Below are positions 10,654-11,195 of a stretch of DNA of 11,195 bases, piece by piece. The DNA is taken from positions 1-11,195 of the forward strand of contig JAUVHF010000040.1 of assembly GCA_030593425.1 (NCBI GenBank), in the 5' to 3' direction. The notes under the pieces were generated by a model. It saw nothing but the letters and a program-made list of their open reading frames with translations, had not been told where the DNA came from and did not search any database. Source of the stretch: Anaerolineales bacterium (lineage in GTDB: Bacteria; Chloroflexota; Anaerolineae; UBA7937). How positions within the stretch are numbered: the first letter of the stretch is position 1; each line of letters begins with the position of its first letter. The translations under genes and the position numbers were made by a program.

Positions 10654-11195
10654 ATGAGACAGGTGGCCGATAGACTCCTACCCTTAGCCCTTTTTCTCTT
10701 GGCCCTTCTCCCTCGAGCGCCTAGCCTTGACGCCTTTCTAACGGCCGATGAGCCCACTTTGCGCATCGCTGGCTCTGTCAGGTTCCTGACCGCCTTGTCC
10801 CAAAGGGAGTGGACGGCTACCTACCAGTTCCGTCACCCTGGCGTCACTACCATGTGGGCTGGCACGCTGGGACTCGCCACCTTGAACGCTACCGATCCAA
10901 CCCTCCTCTCCCCTCTTCGGGAAACCGCCCTAGAGGAAAGAGAGGGTCCTTTCTTGACCCTCCTCTCCCAGCGAGTGATTAAGCTCCTGCCAGCGGTGAG
11001 GCTTCCTGTGGTCCTGATCACAGCGGCTTCGGTGGTAGGGGTATACCTCCTAGCGAAGAGGCTTTGGGGCCCAAAGATCGCTCTCCTCTCCGCCCTCCTC
11101 GTAACTTTTGACCCCTTCTTCCTGGCCCACTCCCGTCTCTTTCACACCGACCCCCTACTCACCGCCTTCGCCACCCTCTCCTTTCTATCCCTTCT
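10654..11195 (+). CDS. PMT/ArnT-type membrane glycosyltransferase (GT39-like), N-terminal part, truncated by window end
   Basis: From ATG 10654 the frame is open to the right edge (180 codons and 2 nt). The layout fits the GT-C enzymes that move sugars from polyprenyl phosphate donors to proteins or lipids on the outer face of the membrane. A first membrane helix (8-20) is followed by an external loop with ADEP (31-34), the DE motif holding the likely catalytic Asp. Next is FRHPGVTTMW (59-68), resembling the HPP/HPG metal- and donor-site segment of PMT_2 proteins. Further helices lie at about 117-134 and 141-158, and LAHSRLFHTDPLL (157-169) resembles the second conserved acidic loop. The acceptor cannot be told. 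The ribosome binding site is weak (AAGAAAG). The gene diverges from rex with 153 nt between start codons. Confidence 0.78.
   Translation, partial: MRQVADRLLPLALFLLALLPRAPSLDAFLTADEPTLRIAGSVRFLTALSQREWTATYQFRHPGVTTMWAGTLGLATLNATDPTLLSPLRETALEEREGPFLTLLSQRVIKLLPAVRLPVVLITAASVVGVYLLAKRLWGPKIALLSALLVTFDPFFLAHSRLFHTDPLLTAFATLSFLSL

Noticed and set aside
1..11195. CRISPR arrays, tRNA or rRNA genes, insertion sequences, phage or defence genes
   Set aside because: No regularly spaced repeats, cloverleaf-like segments, transposase motifs or defence-type domains were seen on either strand. The gaps between genes are short and explained by promoters and leaders.

Overview
The window is a chromosomal segment of about 11.2 kb, very probably from a Chloroflexota bacterium of the Anaerolineae/Dehalococcoidia kind. 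That placement is an inference. It rests on the style of the encoded proteins: a methyltransferase with a FAWAYD...VS N-terminus, a TAP-like alpha/beta hydrolase, a PMT-type glycosyltransferase, and MreB next to ATP synthase. It also rests on GC-rich coding with frequent AGG and ATA codons. No rRNA, tRNA, CRISPR array or insertion sequence was seen.

Left part (1-2600) is read on the minus strand. Four tightly spaced genes start from a promoter near 2572-2600: mnmA (tRNA 2-thiouridylase) and then three small membrane proteins (86, 98 and 112 aa, the last YtxH-like). The unit ends in a strong intrinsic terminator at 501-527. Beyond the terminator lie a short membrane-protein reading frame broken by an amber codon and the N-terminal 122 codons of a membrane-anchored alpha/beta hydrolase that runs off the left edge.

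Middle part (2600-4430) is read on the plus strand from a near-consensus promoter that diverges from mnmA. It holds a class I SAM methyltransferase, a translationally coupled FMN nitroreductase and a small cyclophilin-fold protein.

The core (4456-9880) starts at an extended -10 promoter. It encodes the F1 sector of ATP synthase (atpA-atpG-atpD-atpC: alpha, gamma, beta, epsilon) followed by mreB. The Fo and delta genes (a, c, b, delta) that usually precede atpA are not here, so the locus is split. The atpG reading frame only reaches its normal length and its conserved N-terminus if it starts at CTG 6063, which has a well-placed Shine-Dalgarno sequence and lies inside the 3' end of atpA. The methyltransferase shows a similar possible CTG start. 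MreB has Asn where the family has Asp in the second phosphate motif.

Right part (9877-11195): rex, the NADH/NAD+-sensing repressor, is convergent with mreB and overlaps it by 4 nt. Its promoter and a Rex-like site lie in a 153-nt divergent region. On the other side of that region starts a PMT/ArnT-type (GT39-like) membrane glycosyltransferase truncated by the window end.

Most of the window is housekeeping: energy (F1), redox control (Rex), cell shape (MreB) and tRNA modification (MnmA). I see no convincing new multi-gene system. The observations most worth following are the non-AUG starts, the split ATP synthase locus, the MreB substitution and the unexplained small membrane genes.
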